The translations under genes were made by a program, and so were the position numbers. From Streptomyces aurantiogriseus (GTDB lineage Bacteria > Actinomycetota > Actinomycetes > Streptomycetales > Streptomycetaceae): 64,000 nucleotides of DNA. The stretch is taken from the NCBI RefSeq assembly GCF_014649375.1, contig NZ_BMSX01000003.1, positions 186,001 through 250,000 on the forward strand, given 5' to 3'. Each line of letters begins with the position of its first letter. Position 1 is the stretch's first letter. This document shows positions 43,616 to 53,573 of this stretch, piece by piece. The notes under the pieces are model-generated. The model saw only the letters and a program-made list of their open reading frames with translations, had not been told where the DNA came from and searched no databases.

Positions 43616-44824
43616 ATGGAACGCCACACCATCGAGCCCCGCCCCGGCTGGCAGCAGACCGTCGAGGAACAGGGGCTCGTCTACCCGCTCACCCGCCACC
43701 CCGACGGCACCCTGCGCCCCTACTGGGACGAGAGTGCCTACTACAGTTTCACGCTCGCCGAGGTCGAGGCACTGGAGGAGGTGGTCGAGGAACTCCACCG
43801 CATGTGCCTGGCCGCGGCCGAGCACCTCGTCTCCGAGAACCGCCTCGCCGACCTCGGCATCACCGACCCGCGCGTCGCCGAGGCGGTCACCGAGGCATGG
43901 CACCGCCGCGCCGAACTCCCGTCGGTGTACGGCCGCTTCGACCTGCGCTACGACGGCACCGGCCCGGCCAAGCTGCTGGAGTACAACGCCGACACCCCCA
44001 CCTCCCTGGTCGAGGCGGCGAGCCCCCAGTGGTTCTGGATGGAGGAGCGGTTCCCCGGCGCCGACCAGTGGAACTCCCTCCACGAACGCCTCGTCGACGC
44101 CTGGCGGAAACAGGCCCCGCTCCTCCCGCCCGGCAGCCCCCTCTACTTCGCGCACTCCACCGCCGACGAACTCGGCGAGGACCTCATGACGGTCGCCTAC
44201 CTCAAGGAGACCGCCGAGCAGGCCGGCCTGGACACCGCCTGGATCCCCATGGAGGACATCGGCTGGGACCGGCTCTCCGGCCGCTTCGTCGACCACCAAC
44301 TCCGCTTCATCCGCAGCTGCTTCAAGCTCTATCCCTGGGAGTGGCTCACCACCGACCGCTTCGCCGGCCACGTCCTCGACACCCTCGACAACGGCGGCGG
44401 CACCGGCACCACCCTGTGGATCGAGCCCGCCTGGAAGATGCTCCTCAGCAACAAGGCGCTCCTGGCCGTCCTGTGGGAGCTGTACCCCGGCCACCCGAAC
44501 CTCCTCCCCGCCTACCTCGACGGGCCGAGAGAACTGGCGGGCACCACGGGCTACGTCGCCAAGCCGCTCCTCGGCCGCGAGGGCGCCGGCGTGACCGTCC
44601 ACGAACCGGGTGCCGCCCCCGCCGTCAACGAGGCAAAGCCGTCGGGCACACGCGAAGAGCCCTGCTGCTACCAGGAGTTGGCTCCGCTGCCCGCCTTCGA
44701 CGGCAACCACGTCGTCCTGGGCGCGTGGGTCGTCGAGAACGAGTCCGCCGGTCTCGGCATCCGCGAGTCCTCCGGCCTGATCACCGACGAGTACGCCCGC
44801 TTCCTGCCCCACGTGATCCTGTAG
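43616..44824 (+). CDS. Glutathionylspermidine synthase-family ATP-grasp (YgiC/YjfC-like)
   Basis: A 402-aa protein with the C-terminal synthetase fold of GspS but no N-terminal amidase. Segments include YGRFDLRYDGTGPAKLLEYN (substrate/ATP loop), ADTPTSLVEAA, EPAWKMLLSNKALLAVLWEL and YVAKPLLGREGAGVTVHEPG (ATP-grasp Lys and Glu). YgiC-type enzymes are thought to join a peptide and an amine with ATP, but Streptomyces lacks glutathione, so the substrate is unknown. The start is ATG 43616 with AGGA at 8 nt. The TAG stop (44822-44824) lies inside a 17-bp tandem repeat array. Confidence 0.9.
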   Translation: MERHTIEPRPGWQQTVEEQGLVYPLTRHPDGTLRPYWDESAYYSFTLAEVEALEEVVEELHRMCLAAAEHLVSENRLADLGITDPRVAEAVTEAWHRRAELPSVYGRFDLRYDGTGPAKLLEYNADTPTSLVEAASPQWFWMEERFPGADQWNSLHERLVDAWRKQAPLLPPGSPLYFAHSTADELGEDLMTVAYLKETAEQAGLDTAWIPMEDIGWDRLSGRFVDHQLRFIRSCFKLYPWEWLTTDRFAGHVLDTLDNGGGTGTTLWIEPAWKMLLSNKALLAVLWELYPGHPNLLPAYLDGPRELAGTTGYVAKPLLGREGAGVTVHEPGAAPAVNEAKPSGTREEPCCYQELAPLPAFDGNHVVLGAWVVENESAGLGIRESSGLITDEYARFLPHVIL

Positions 44825-44907
44825 GCCGGGAGACCCTGGAGGCCGGGAGACGCTGCAGGCCGGGAGACGCTGCAGGCCGGGAGACCCTGGAGGCCGGGAG
44901 ACCCTAG
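44823..44907. repeat. Five tandem 17-bp units between convergent genes
   Basis: AGGCCGGGAGACCCTGG-type units at 44823-44839, 44840-44856, 44857-44873, 44874-44890 and 44891-44907, with a partial unit to 44915. Units 2 and 3 carry ACGCTGC in place of ACCCTGG. The array fills the whole gap and overlaps both stop codons (TAG 44822-44824 on plus, TAG 44904-44906 on minus). Confidence 0.9.
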
Positions 44908-46109
44908 AGGCCGAGCACCGCCCGCAGCTGGTCCAGCCCCCAGTCCAGATCCTCCCTGCTGATCACCAGCGGAGGAGCGATCCGGATCGTCGGCCCGTGG
45001 GTGTCCTTCACCAGCACCCCCCGGTCCATGAGCTTCTCGGAGATCTCGCGCCCGGTCCCGTACCCGCGCGCGAGGTCGACGCCCGCCCACAGCCCGCGCC
45101 CGCGCACCTCGGCCACCCGCCCGGTGCCGGCCAGCGCCCCCAGCTCCCGCAGCAGATGCTCCCCGAGCTGTGCCGCCCGCTCCTGGAACTCACCCGACCG
45201 CAGCATCGCGATCACCTCCAGCGCCACCGCACAGGCCAGCGGATTCCCGCCGAACGTCGACCCGTGCTCCCCGGGCCGGAAGACACCGAGGACGGCCTCA
45301 CTGGACACCACCGCCGACACCGGCACGATCCCGCCGCCCAGCGCCTTCCCCAGCACGTACACGTCCGGCACCACCCCCTCGTGCTCGCACGCGAACGTCC
45401 GCCCGGTCCGGCCCAGCCCCGACTGGACCTCGTCGGCGACGAACAGCACGTTCCGCTCCCGCGTCACCTCCCGCACCGCCGCCAGATAACCCGCCGGCGG
45501 CACCAGCACCCCCGCCTCGCCCTGGATCGGCTCCAGCAGCACCGCCACCGTGTTCTCGCTCACCGCCGCCCGCAGCGCCGTCACATCCCCGTACGGCACG
45601 ATCTCGAATCCCGGCGTGTACGGCCCGTAGTCCGCCCGCGCCTCCGGGTCCGTGGAGAAGCTGATGAGCGTCGTCGTCCGGCCGTGGAAGTTGTTGCCCG
45701 CGACGACGATCTTCGCCATCTCCGCCGGCACGCCCTTCACCCGGTACCCCCACTTGCGGGCCGTCTTCACCGCCGTCTCCACCGCCTCCGCCCCGGTGTT
45801 CATCGGCAGCACCATCTCCATCCCGCACAGTTCCGCCAGTTGAGTGCAGAACGCCGCGAACCGGTCGTGATGGAACGCCCGCGAGGTCAGCGTCACCCGC
45901 TCCAGCTGCGCCTTGGCCGCCTCGATCAGCCGCCGGTTGCCGTGCCCGAAGTTCAGCGCCGAATAACCCGCCAGCAGATCCAGATACCGCCGCCCCTCCA
46001 CATCCGTCATCCACGCCCCGTCGGCCGTGGCGACGACCACCGGCAGGGGGTGGTAGGTGTGCGCGCTGTGCGCGTCGGCGGCGGAGATGAGCGCTTCGGT
46101 CGTGCTCAC
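44904..46109 (-). CDS. rocD: Ornithine aminotransferase
   Basis: A 401-aa class III PLP aminotransferase. It converts ornithine + 2-oxoglutarate to glutamate semialdehyde + glutamate. Motifs are YLDLLAGYSALNFGHGNRRL, MNTGAEAVETAVKTARKWGY (phosphate binding), VAVLLEPIQGEAGVLVPP, FVADEVQSGLGRTG (Asp) and the PLP Lys in VYVLGKALGGGIVPVSAVV. The MNTGAEAVE and GEAGV context favours ornithine aminotransferase over acetylornithine aminotransferase. GTG 46109 follows GGGAGG. It is divergent from the glyA riboswitch region. Its stop lies in the tandem repeat array. Confidence 0.93.
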   Translation of the reverse strand: MSTTEALISAADAHSAHTYHPLPVVVATADGAWMTDVEGRRYLDLLAGYSALNFGHGNRRLIEAAKAQLERVTLTSRAFHHDRFAAFCTQLAELCGMEMVLPMNTGAEAVETAVKTARKWGYRVKGVPAEMAKIVVAGNNFHGRTTTLISFSTDPEARADYGPYTPGFEIVPYGDVTALRAAVSENTVAVLLEPIQGEAGVLVPPAGYLAAVREVTRERNVLFVADEVQSGLGRTGRTFACEHEGVVPDVYVLGKALGGGIVPVSAVVSSEAVLGVFRPGEHGSTFGGNPLACAVALEVIAMLRSGEFQERAAQLGEHLLRELGALAGTGRVAEVRGRGLWAGVDLARGYGTGREISEKLMDRGVLVKDTHGPTIRIAPPLVISREDLDWGLDQLRAVLGL

Positions 46110-46192
46110 GGGACCTCCCGGAGATGCGGCTGCCCCCTTCTTATCGTCGCTCGCATGGTGGACGCGGCACCTTCGCCGTCCGGCGCGCCCGG

Positions 46193-46198
46193 TAGGCT
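46193..46198 (+). promoter_or_regulatory. Candidate -10 box of glyA
   Basis: TAGGCT at 46193-46198 would start transcription at about 46205, the first base of the riboswitch aptamer. No strong -35 is seen; TTCGCC at 46172-46177 is the nearest candidate. Confidence 0.4.
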
Positions 46199-46205
46199 TC
46201 CGAGC

Positions 46206-46283
46206 AGGCCGTGACTGGCGCGCTGGGATGGGACGGACCATCGGGGAGCGGCCTTGAGTGACAACAGTGCCGTGCGCCTGGGC
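46206..46283 (+). promoter_or_regulatory. ZTP (pfl) riboswitch controlling glyA
   Basis: This matches the pfl/ZTP aptamer closely. P1 is AGGCC (46206-46210) with GGCCT (46250-46254). The conserved GTGACTGGCG box is 46211-46220, the internal hairpin P2 is GATGG (46227-46231) with CCATC (46238-46242), and GGGGAGC is 46243-46249. After a short linker comes the 3' CGCCTGGGC box (46275-46283), which can pair with TGGCG to form the pseudoknot. ZTP riboswitches sense ZTP/ZMP, the signal of 10-formyl-THF shortage, and turn on folate and purine genes. The GCCTGGG segment is partly complementary to the glyA ribosome site CCCGGAGGC (46324-46332), which suggests translational control. Confidence 0.92.
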
Positions 46284-46339
46284 CGAACCGTGAAACCGTG
46301 ACCGCTCTCCAGCACCCACGCCACCCGGAGGCCGACGAC

Positions 46340-47791
46340 ATGTCAGAGCAGCAGCCCCTCTCCACCGAGTCCACCGCCTTCCGCGCCGCCCTCGACGTGA
46401 TCCGCGCCGTCGAGCCGCGCGTCGCCGACGCCATCGGCCAGGAGGTCGCCGACCAGCGCGAGATGCTCAAGCTGATCGCCTCCGAGAACTACGCCTCCCC
46501 GGCCACCCTCCTCGCGATGGGCAACTGGTTCAGCGACAAGTACGCCGAGGGCACCGTCGGCCGCCGCTTCTACGCCGGCTGCCGCAACGTCGACACCGTC
46601 GAGTCCCTCGCCGCCGAGCACGCCAAGGAGCTCTTCGGCGCCCGCCACGCCTACGTCCAGCCGCACTCCGGCATCGACGCCAACCTCGTCGCCTTCTGGG
46701 CCGTCCTCGCCCAGCGCGTCGAGGCCCCCGCCCTGGAGAAGGCCGGCGTCCGCCAGGTCAACGACCTCTCCGAGGCCGACTGGGCCGAGCTGCGCCGGGC
46801 CTTCGGCAACCAGCGCATGCTCGGCATGTCCCTGGACGCCGGCGGCCACCTCACCCACGGCTTCCGCCCGAACATCTCCGGCAAGATGTTCGACCAGCGC
46901 TCCTACGGCACGGACCCGGCGACCGGCCTCATCGACTACGAGGCGCTGCGCGTGTCGGCCCGCGAGTTCAAGCCGCTGATCATCGTCGCGGGCTACTCCG
47001 CGTACCCCCGTCTGGTGAACTTCCGGATCATGCGCGAGATCGCCGACGAGGTCGGCGCGACCCTGATGGTCGACATGGCGCACTTCGCGGGCCTCGTCGC
47101 CGGAAAGGTCCTGACCGGCGACTTCGACCCGGTCCCGCACGCCCAGATCGTCACCACCACCACCCACAAGTCCCTGCGGGGCCCGCGCGGCGGCATGGTC
47201 CTGTGCGACGACTCCCTCAAGGACCAGGTCGACCGCGGCTGCCCGATGGTCCTCGGCGGCCCCCTCCCGCACGTCATGGCCGCGAAGGCGGTGGCCCTGG
47301 CCGAGGCCCGGCAGCCCGCCTTCCAGGACTACGCCCAGCGCATCGTCGACAACTCCCGCGCGCTGGCCGAGGGCCTGATGCGCCGCGGCGCGACCCTGGT
47401 GACCGGCGGCACCGACAACCACCTGAACCTGATCGACGTCGCCACCTCCTACGGCCTCACCGGCCGCCAGGCGGAGGCCGCCCTCCTCGAGTCGGGCATC
47501 GTCACCAACCGCAACTCCATCCCCGCCGACCCGAACGGCGCCTGGTACACCTCGGGCATCCGCATCGGTACCCCCGCCCTGACCACCCGGGGCCTGGGCA
47601 CGGCGGAGATGGACGAGGTCGCGGGCCTGATCGACCGTGTGCTCACGACGACCGAGCCGGGCACCACCAAGTCGGGCGCCCCGTCCAAGGCCGCCCACGT
47701 CCTGGACGAGAAGGTCGCCGACGAGATCGCCCGCCGGGCGACGGACCTGGTGGCGGGCTTCCCGCTGTACCCGGAGATCGACCTCGGCTGA
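46340..47791 (+). CDS. glyA: Serine hydroxymethyltransferase (long form)
   Basis: A 483-aa PLP enzyme that converts serine + THF to glycine + 5,10-methylene-THF. Key segments are [54 protein letters not shown] and the PLP Lys in [18 protein letters not shown]. It is ~60 residues longer than the usual ~420, mainly from an insertion after residue ~120 ([20 protein letters not shown] region). ATG 46340 is chosen because GGAGG (46327-46331) is 8 nt upstream. An upstream in-frame GTG at 46298 lies in the riboswitch expression region. Control by ZTP fits its role in one-carbon supply to PurN/PurH. Confidence 0.96.
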   Translation: MSEQQPLSTESTAFRAALDVIRAVEPRVADAIGQEVADQREMLKLIASENYASPATLLAMGNWFSDKYAEGTVGRRFYAGCRNVDTVESLAAEHAKELFGARHAYVQPHSGIDANLVAFWAVLAQRVEAPALEKAGVRQVNDLSEADWAELRRAFGNQRMLGMSLDAGGHLTHGFRPNISGKMFDQRSYGTDPATGLIDYEALRVSAREFKPLIIVAGYSAYPRLVNFRIMREIADEVGATLMVDMAHFAGLVAGKVLTGDFDPVPHAQIVTTTTHKSLRGPRGGMVLCDDSLKDQVDRGCPMVLGGPLPHVMAAKAVALAEARQPAFQDYAQRIVDNSRALAEGLMRRGATLVTGGTDNHLNLIDVATSYGLTGRQAEAALLESGIVTNRNSIPADPNGAWYTSGIRIGTPALTTRGLGTAEMDEVAGLIDRVLTTTEPGTTKSGAPSKAAHVLDEKVADEIARRATDLVAGFPLYPEIDLG

Positions 47792-47803
47792 GTGGCGCAT
47801 CTG

Positions 47804-48948
<1,145 letters not shown>

Positions 48949-49144
48949 GCGGGCGCCGCGGACGCCCCGCGGGCGCACCACCGCACACAAGTTCCTCGGG
49001 CGGAGCGCTGCACATCACTCCGCTCGCGCCTGCCCACAACACAGCCATGGCCGTACAGTCGATAGCCGTACGACTGAGTACGAACCCGGCACGGCATCCG
49101 GCAGTACAGCAGACAGCCCTTCCGGTACGACGACAGGAGACGAC

Positions 49145-49723
49145 GTGGGGACCGTAACGATCGGCGTGTCGATCGCGGTCCCGGAGCCTCACGGCAGCCT
49201 GCTCCAGGAGCGGCGCGCGGGCTTCGGCGACGCCGCTGCTCACGGCATCCCCACGCATGTCACCCTGCTCCCGCCGACCGAGGTCGACGACACCGAGCTG
49301 CCCGCCGTCGAGGCGCATCTCACCGAAGTCGCCTCGACGGGCCGCCCGTTCCCCATGCGGCTCTCCGGCACGGGCACCTTCCGGCCCCTGTCACCGGTGG
49401 TGTACGTCCAGGTCGTCGAGGGCGCCGAGGCCTGCGCCTGGCTGCAGAAGCAGGTCCGCGACGCCTCGGGGCCCATCGCCCGCGAACTGCAGTTCCCCTA
49501 CCACCCGCACGTCACCGTGGCGCACGGCATCGACGACGCGGCGATGGACCGCGCCTTCGAGGAACTCGCCGACTTCGAGGCCGAGTGGTCCTGCACCGGC
49601 TTCGCCCTCTACGAACAGGGCGCCGACGGCGTCTGGCGCAAGCTCCGCGAGTACGCCTTCGGCGGGCCGATGGTGCCCCCACAGGCCGCCCACCTGGACC
49701 GCGGCTCGCTCCCCACCCGGTAG
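49145..49723 (+). CDS. 2'-5' RNA ligase-family / 2H phosphoesterase protein
   Basis: A 192-aa protein of the LigT-like 2H phosphoesterase superfamily. The two H-x-T motifs are present: THVTLLPP (~38-45) and YHPHVTVAHG (~119-128). Such enzymes hydrolyse cyclic phosphodiesters or join 2'-5' RNA ends. The physiological substrate here is unknown. Start GTG 49145 with AGGAGACGAC just upstream. It is convergent with dprE2 (18 bp apart). Confidence 0.88.
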   Translation: MGTVTIGVSIAVPEPHGSLLQERRAGFGDAAAHGIPTHVTLLPPTEVDDTELPAVEAHLTEVASTGRPFPMRLSGTGTFRPLSPVVYVQVVEGAEACAWLQKQVRDASGPIARELQFPYHPHVTVAHGIDDAAMDRAFEELADFEAEWSCTGFALYEQGADGVWRKLREYAFGGPMVPPQAAHLDRGSLPTR

Positions 49724-49741
49724 ACCGGCCCTGGACCAGCC

Positions 49742-50497
49742 CTAGACCGGCAGCCTGCGGAACACCGCCCGCGGCACGTGCCGCAGCGCCGACATCACCA
49801 CCCGCAGCACTCCCGGCACCCACACCGTCTCCGAGCGGCGCCGCAGCCCCAGTTCGACGGCCGCCGCGACCGCCTCGGGGGTGGTCGCCAGCGGTGCCTC
49901 CGCCAGCCCGGCGGTCATCTTCGAGCGCACGAACCCGGGTCGTACGACCATGACGTGGACGCCCGTGCCGTGCAGCGCGTCACCGAGGCCCTGGGCGAAG
50001 GCGTCCAGGCCGGCCTTGCTGGAGCCGTAGATGAAGTTGGCGCGGCGGGCGCGTTCGCCGGCGACGGAGGAGAGGACCACCAGGGAGCCGTGGCCCTGGG
50101 ACTGCAGGGCGCGGGCGGCGACCAGTCCGGACGAGACCGCGCCCGTGTAGTTGGTCTGCGCGACACGGACGGCGGCCACCGGGTCGCGCTCGTCGTGGGC
50201 CTGGTCGCCGAGGACGCCGAAGGCGAGCAGCACCAGGTCGATGTCGCCCTCCGCGAAGACCTTGCCGAGCACTGTCTCGTGGGACTCGGGGTCGAGGGCG
50301 TCGAAGGCGACGGTGCGCACGTCGGCGCCGAGGGCCCGCAGATCCGCGGCGGCCGACTCCAGCGCGGGCGAGGGGCGTCCCGCGAGGCAGACGGTGCGGG
50401 TGCGGCGGGCGATCAGGCGGCGCGCGGTGGCCAGCGCGATCTCGGACGTACCACCGAGGACGAGAAGGGACTGGGGGAGACCGAAGGCGTCCTTCAC
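49742..50497 (-). CDS. dprE2: Decaprenylphosphoryl-2-keto-ribose reductase (DprE2-like SDR)
   Basis: A 251-aa short-chain dehydrogenase. The NAD(P) loop is LLVLGGTSEIALATARRLIA, Ser/Tyr/Lys catalytic residues are in VVLSSVAGERARRANFIYGS followed by SKAGLD, and VRPGFVRSKMTAGLAEAPLA matches DprE2 of actinobacteria. With DprE1 it epimerises polyprenylphosphoryl-ribose to -arabinose (oxidation by DprE1, then reduction here). GTG 50497 follows AGGAG at 5 nt and lies 8 bp after the dprE1 stop, so the two form one operon. Confidence 0.9.
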   Translation of the reverse strand: MKDAFGLPQSLLVLGGTSEIALATARRLIARRTRTVCLAGRPSPALESAAADLRALGADVRTVAFDALDPESHETVLGKVFAEGDIDLVLLAFGVLGDQAHDERDPVAAVRVAQTNYTGAVSSGLVAARALQSQGHGSLVVLSSVAGERARRANFIYGSSKAGLDAFAQGLGDALHGTGVHVMVVRPGFVRSKMTAGLAEAPLATTPEAVAAAVELGLRRRSETVWVPGVLRVVMSALRHVPRAVFRRLPV

Positions 50498-50505
50498 GAC
50501 AGCTC

Positions 50506-51867
50506 CTAGAGGGAGAGACGGCGGGCGAGGTCGGACACGAACACCCCGCGCGGGTCCAGTTCCGCGCGCAGGGCGCGGAAGTCGTCCACGCGCGGGTACA
50601 TCGCGGTGAGCAGGTCGGGTCGCAGCCGGGAGTCCTTGGCGAGGTAGACACGTCCGTCGGCCGCGGCGACCTCCTCGTCCAGTTCGTCGAGGAAGGCGCC
50701 GAGGCCGGGCAGGGCGGCCGGGATGTCCAGGGCCAGGGTCCAGCCCGGCCGGGGAAAGGAGAGCCAGCCGGGGTCGGCCTCCCCGAAGCGCTTGAGGACG
50801 GCCAGGAAGGACGGGCACCGGCGCCGCGCGATGCGGCCCACGATCCGGCGCAGGGCGTCCTCCTCGCCGTGGCCGACGACGAACTGGTACTGCACGAAGC
50901 CGCTGCGGCCGTAGACGCGGTTCCAGTGGGGGACGCCGTCGAGGGGGTGGAAGAAGGCGGAGAGCCTCTGGAGTTCGCCGGTCCGTGCGCGGGGTGCCTT
51001 GCGGTACCAGACTTTGTTGAACAATCCCACGGTCCGCCGGGTGAGCAGGCCTTCCGGGACGAAGGCGGGGGCGGGCGGGAGCCGGGAGGGACGGAAGGAC
51101 AGCGGGGCGCTCCGCGCGCGTGCGGGCAGTGCGGCGAGGGGCGCGTGGTCGCCGCGGGTCAGGACGGCGCGTCCGGTGGCCGCTCCGCGCGCGAGGAGGT
51201 CGATCCAGGCGACCGAGTAGCGGTAGAGGTGGTCGGTGGCCGTCAGCCGGGCCATGAGGTCGTCGAGATCACTCGCGCGCTCGGTGTCGACCGCCATGTA
51301 GGTCGTCTCGACCGGCTGGAGGCGGACGGTGGCCGTGAGGATCACCCCGGTGAGGCCCATGCCGCCGGCGGTAGCGTCGAACAGGGGCGTGCCGTGGCCG
51401 ACCGTGCGGACCGAGCCGTCGGCGGTGAGCAGCTCCAGCGACAGGACGTGACGGGAGAAGGAGCCCGACCCATGGTGGTTCTTGCCGTGGATGTCGGCGC
51501 CGATCGCGCCGCCCACGGTCACATAGCGGGTGCCGGGCGTCACCGGCACGAACCAGCCGAGCGGCAGCAGGACCTCCATGAGGCGGTGCAGGGAGACGCC
51601 CGCGTCGCACAGGACGGTCCCGTCGGCCGCGTCGATGGCATGGACGCGGTCCAGGCCGGTCATGTCGAACACCGCCCCGCCGGCGTTCTGCGCCGCGTCC
51701 CCGTACGCCCGCCCCAGGCCCCGGGGAATGCCTCCGCGTGCTCCGCAGCCCCGGACGGCGCCCACGGCCTCCTCGTACGACCGGGGGCGGATCAGACGGG
51801 CGGCGGAGGGAGCGGTGCGGCCCCATCCCGTGACGGAAACGGTCTCGGAAGCGGTCTCGGCAGGCAT
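50506..51867 (-). CDS. dprE1: Decaprenylphosphoryl-ribose 2'-oxidase (DprE1-like)
   Basis: A 453-aa FAD oxidoreductase of the VAO family. The FAD domain has RGLGRAYGDAAQNAGG and TPGTRYVTVGGAIGADIHGK followed by NHHGSGSF. The substrate domain has RRCPSFLAVLKRFG, SFPRPGWTLALDIP and YLAKDSRLRPDLLTAMYPRV, ending FVSDLARRLSL. It aligns well with mycobacterial DprE1. The active-site Lys (Lys418 in M. tuberculosis) is kept in AKDSR, but the benzothiazinone-reactive Cys387 position reads Ala (GWTLALD against GWNICVD). ATG 51867 was chosen. An upstream ATG at 51918 adds 17 residues. It is divergent from the PAP2-ubiA-gtrA operon. Confidence 0.92.
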   Translation of the reverse strand: MPAETASETVSVTGWGRTAPSAARLIRPRSYEEAVGAVRGCGARGGIPRGLGRAYGDAAQNAGGAVFDMTGLDRVHAIDAADGTVLCDAGVSLHRLMEVLLPLGWFVPVTPGTRYVTVGGAIGADIHGKNHHGSGSFSRHVLSLELLTADGSVRTVGHGTPLFDATAGGMGLTGVILTATVRLQPVETTYMAVDTERASDLDDLMARLTATDHLYRYSVAWIDLLARGAATGRAVLTRGDHAPLAALPARARSAPLSFRPSRLPPAPAFVPEGLLTRRTVGLFNKVWYRKAPRARTGELQRLSAFFHPLDGVPHWNRVYGRSGFVQYQFVVGHGEEDALRRIVGRIARRRCPSFLAVLKRFGEADPGWLSFPRPGWTLALDIPAALPGLGAFLDELDEEVAAADGRVYLAKDSRLRPDLLTAMYPRVDDFRALRAELDPRGVFVSDLARRLSL

Positions 51868-51999
51868 GTCGGCGACCGTATCGTCCCTTTGTGGGTGATT
51901 AGTTTTGAAACATTCCACTCTCCCCGAAATGGGTGATTAATGGGATGTCGCTCAATATTGCCGGTGCTCCGGCGGGGTCGGCATGAACAGTGAGTCCAC

Positions 52000-52575
52000 A
52001 TGGACCACCACCCGGACCACCACACCGACCACCGCCCAGACCACCACACGGACGACATCGACCACCGCATCCTGGCGGCGCTCCGCGCACGTGGTGCGGA
52101 TCCGCGCGTGGCGGGGGCCGCGCGCGCCCTCTCGTGGGCGGGCGAGCACGGCGCGCTGTGGATCGCGGCGGGGCTCGTGGGGGCCGCCGTGGACGGCGCT
52201 CGGCGCGGCGCGTGGCTGCGCGCGACGGCGCTCACAGCGGGCGCGCACGTCGCCAGCATGGGCGTGAAACGGATCGTGCGCCGTCCGCGCCCCGCGCACG
52301 TCGAACCCCTGGTGCGCACCGTCGGCCGGCACTCCTTCCCCAGCTCGCACGCGACCTCCGCGGCGGCCGCCGCCGTCGCCTACGGCGCCCTCGGGGCGCA
52401 CCCCGTGCCCCCGCTCGCCGCCGCGATGTGCCTCTCGCGCCTGGTCGTCGGCGTCCACTACCCCTCCGACGTGGCCGCGGGCGCGGCCCTGGGGGCGCTC
52501 ACGGCGCGCCTGGGAGCGCGCTGGATGAGAGAGGGCGCGCGCGGCGTGCGCGGCGTGCGAAGGGGGCGTGCATGA
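52000..52575 (+). CDS. PAP2-family membrane phosphatase (DPPR phosphatase candidate)
   Basis: A 191-aa membrane phosphatase with the three PAP2 motifs: KRIVRRPRP, HSFPSSHATSAA and SRLVVGVHYPSDVAAG (catalytic His). The first ~22 residues are a His/Asp-rich stretch (HHPDHHTDHRPDHHTD) that could bind metal. The C-terminus is Arg-rich. In mycobacteria the UbiA DPPR synthase gene has a PAP2 neighbour proposed to dephosphorylate decaprenylphosphoryl-5-phosphoribose, and the same pairing is seen here. ATG 52000. It overlaps ubiA by 4 bp (ATGA). Confidence 0.85.
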   Translation: MDHHPDHHTDHRPDHHTDDIDHRILAALRARGADPRVAGAARALSWAGEHGALWIAAGLVGAAVDGARRGAWLRATALTAGAHVASMGVKRIVRRPRPAHVEPLVRTVGRHSFPSSHATSAAAAAVAYGALGAHPVPPLAAAMCLSRLVVGVHYPSDVAAGAALGALTARLGARWMREGARGVRGVRRGRA

Positions 52576-53573
52576 CTGAGGCCGCGCCCGTGACGGGCGT
52601 CGCCGACGTCCCGGAAGCCGCCCTCCACCAGCAGCGCACCCGGCGCGACCGGTCGCACCGGCCTCGGCCCGCGCCCCCGCGCAGGAGCCCCGGCACCCTC
52701 CTCACCGGCCTCCTGCGCACCGCCCGCCCCAAACAGTGGGTCAAGAACGTCCTCGTCGTGGCCGCCCCCGCAGCCGCGGGCAGGCTGTTCTCCTGGCACA
52801 CCCTCACCGAACTCGCCCTGGTCTTCGCGCTGTTCACCGCCTGCGCCGCCGCCGTCTACCTGATCAACGACGCCCGCGACGCCGATGCCGACCGTGCCCA
52901 TCCCACCAAACGGCACCGCCCGGTCGCCGCCGGACAGGTCCCGGTGCCCGTCGCGTACGCCGTCGGAGGCGCCCTGGCGGTCCTCGCGCCGGCCGCCGCG
53001 GCCTGGCTGACCCAGCCCCTCGTCGCGGCCCTCCTGACGGCGTACCTCGGCATGCAACTGGCCTACTGCGTCAGCCTGAAGCACGTCCTGGTCGTCGACC
53101 TCGCCGTCGTCACGACCGGGTTCCTGATGCGGGCGATGGCCGGCGGGCTCGCGCTCGGTATCCCGCTGTCGCGCTGGTTCCTGATCACCACCGGGTTCGG
53201 GGCGCTGTTCATGGTGTCGGCCAAGCGCTACTCCGAGGCCGTGCAGATGGCCGGGAAACAGGGCGCCACGCGCGCGTTGCTCACCGAGTACACCCCCGGA
53301 TACCTGCGCTTCGTATGGCAGCTGGCGGCCGGGGTCGCCGTGCTCGGCTACTGCCTGTGGGCCCTGGAGGAGGGCGGTGTGCCGCACACGAGCGTGCTGC
53401 CCTGGCGCCAGCTGTCGATGGTCGCCTTCATCCTGGCGGTCCTGCGCTACGCCGTCTTCGCCGACCGCGGCACCGCCGGCGAACCCGAGGAGGTCGTCCT
53501 CGGCGACCGTGCCCTCGCCCTCATCGGGCTGGTGTGGCTGGCGATGTACGGGCTGGCGGTGGCCAATTGGTAG
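52572..53573 (+). CDS. Decaprenyl-phosphate phosphoribosyltransferase (UbiA-family DPPR synthase)
   Basis: A 333-aa UbiA prenyltransferase-fold membrane protein. ARPKQWVKNVLVVAAPAAAG starts the core, YLINDARDADADRAHPTKRH gives the first Asp-rich motif (NDxxDxxxD), and VVDLAVVTTGFLMRAMAGG lies near the second. It matches the mycobacterial Rv3806c type that transfers 5-phosphoribose from PRPP to polyprenyl phosphate, the first step of DPA synthesis. A ~40-residue Pro/Arg-rich tail precedes the core. ATG 52572 lies in the PAP2 stop. Confidence 0.9.
   Translation: MTEAAPVTGVADVPEAALHQQRTRRDRSHRPRPAPPRRSPGTLLTGLLRTARPKQWVKNVLVVAAPAAAGRLFSWHTLTELALVFALFTACAAAVYLINDARDADADRAHPTKRHRPVAAGQVPVPVAYAVGGALAVLAPAAAAWLTQPLVAALLTAYLGMQLAYCVSLKHVLVVDLAVVTTGFLMRAMAGGLALGIPLSRWFLITTGFGALFMVSAKRYSEAVQMAGKQGATRALLTEYTPGYLRFVWQLAAGVAVLGYCLWALEEGGVPHTSVLPWRQLSMVAFILAVLRYAVFADRGTAGEPEEVVLGDRALALIGLVWLAMYGLAVANW

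Noticed and set aside
46206..46283. Glycine riboswitch upstream of glyA
   Set aside because: The conserved glycine-aptamer core is absent, while all blocks of the ZTP/pfl aptamer are present.
46298..46339. GTG 46298 as the glyA start
   Set aside because: It lies in the riboswitch expression region, lacks a ribosome site and adds 14 residues not typical of SHMT. ATG 46340 has GGAGG at 8 nt.
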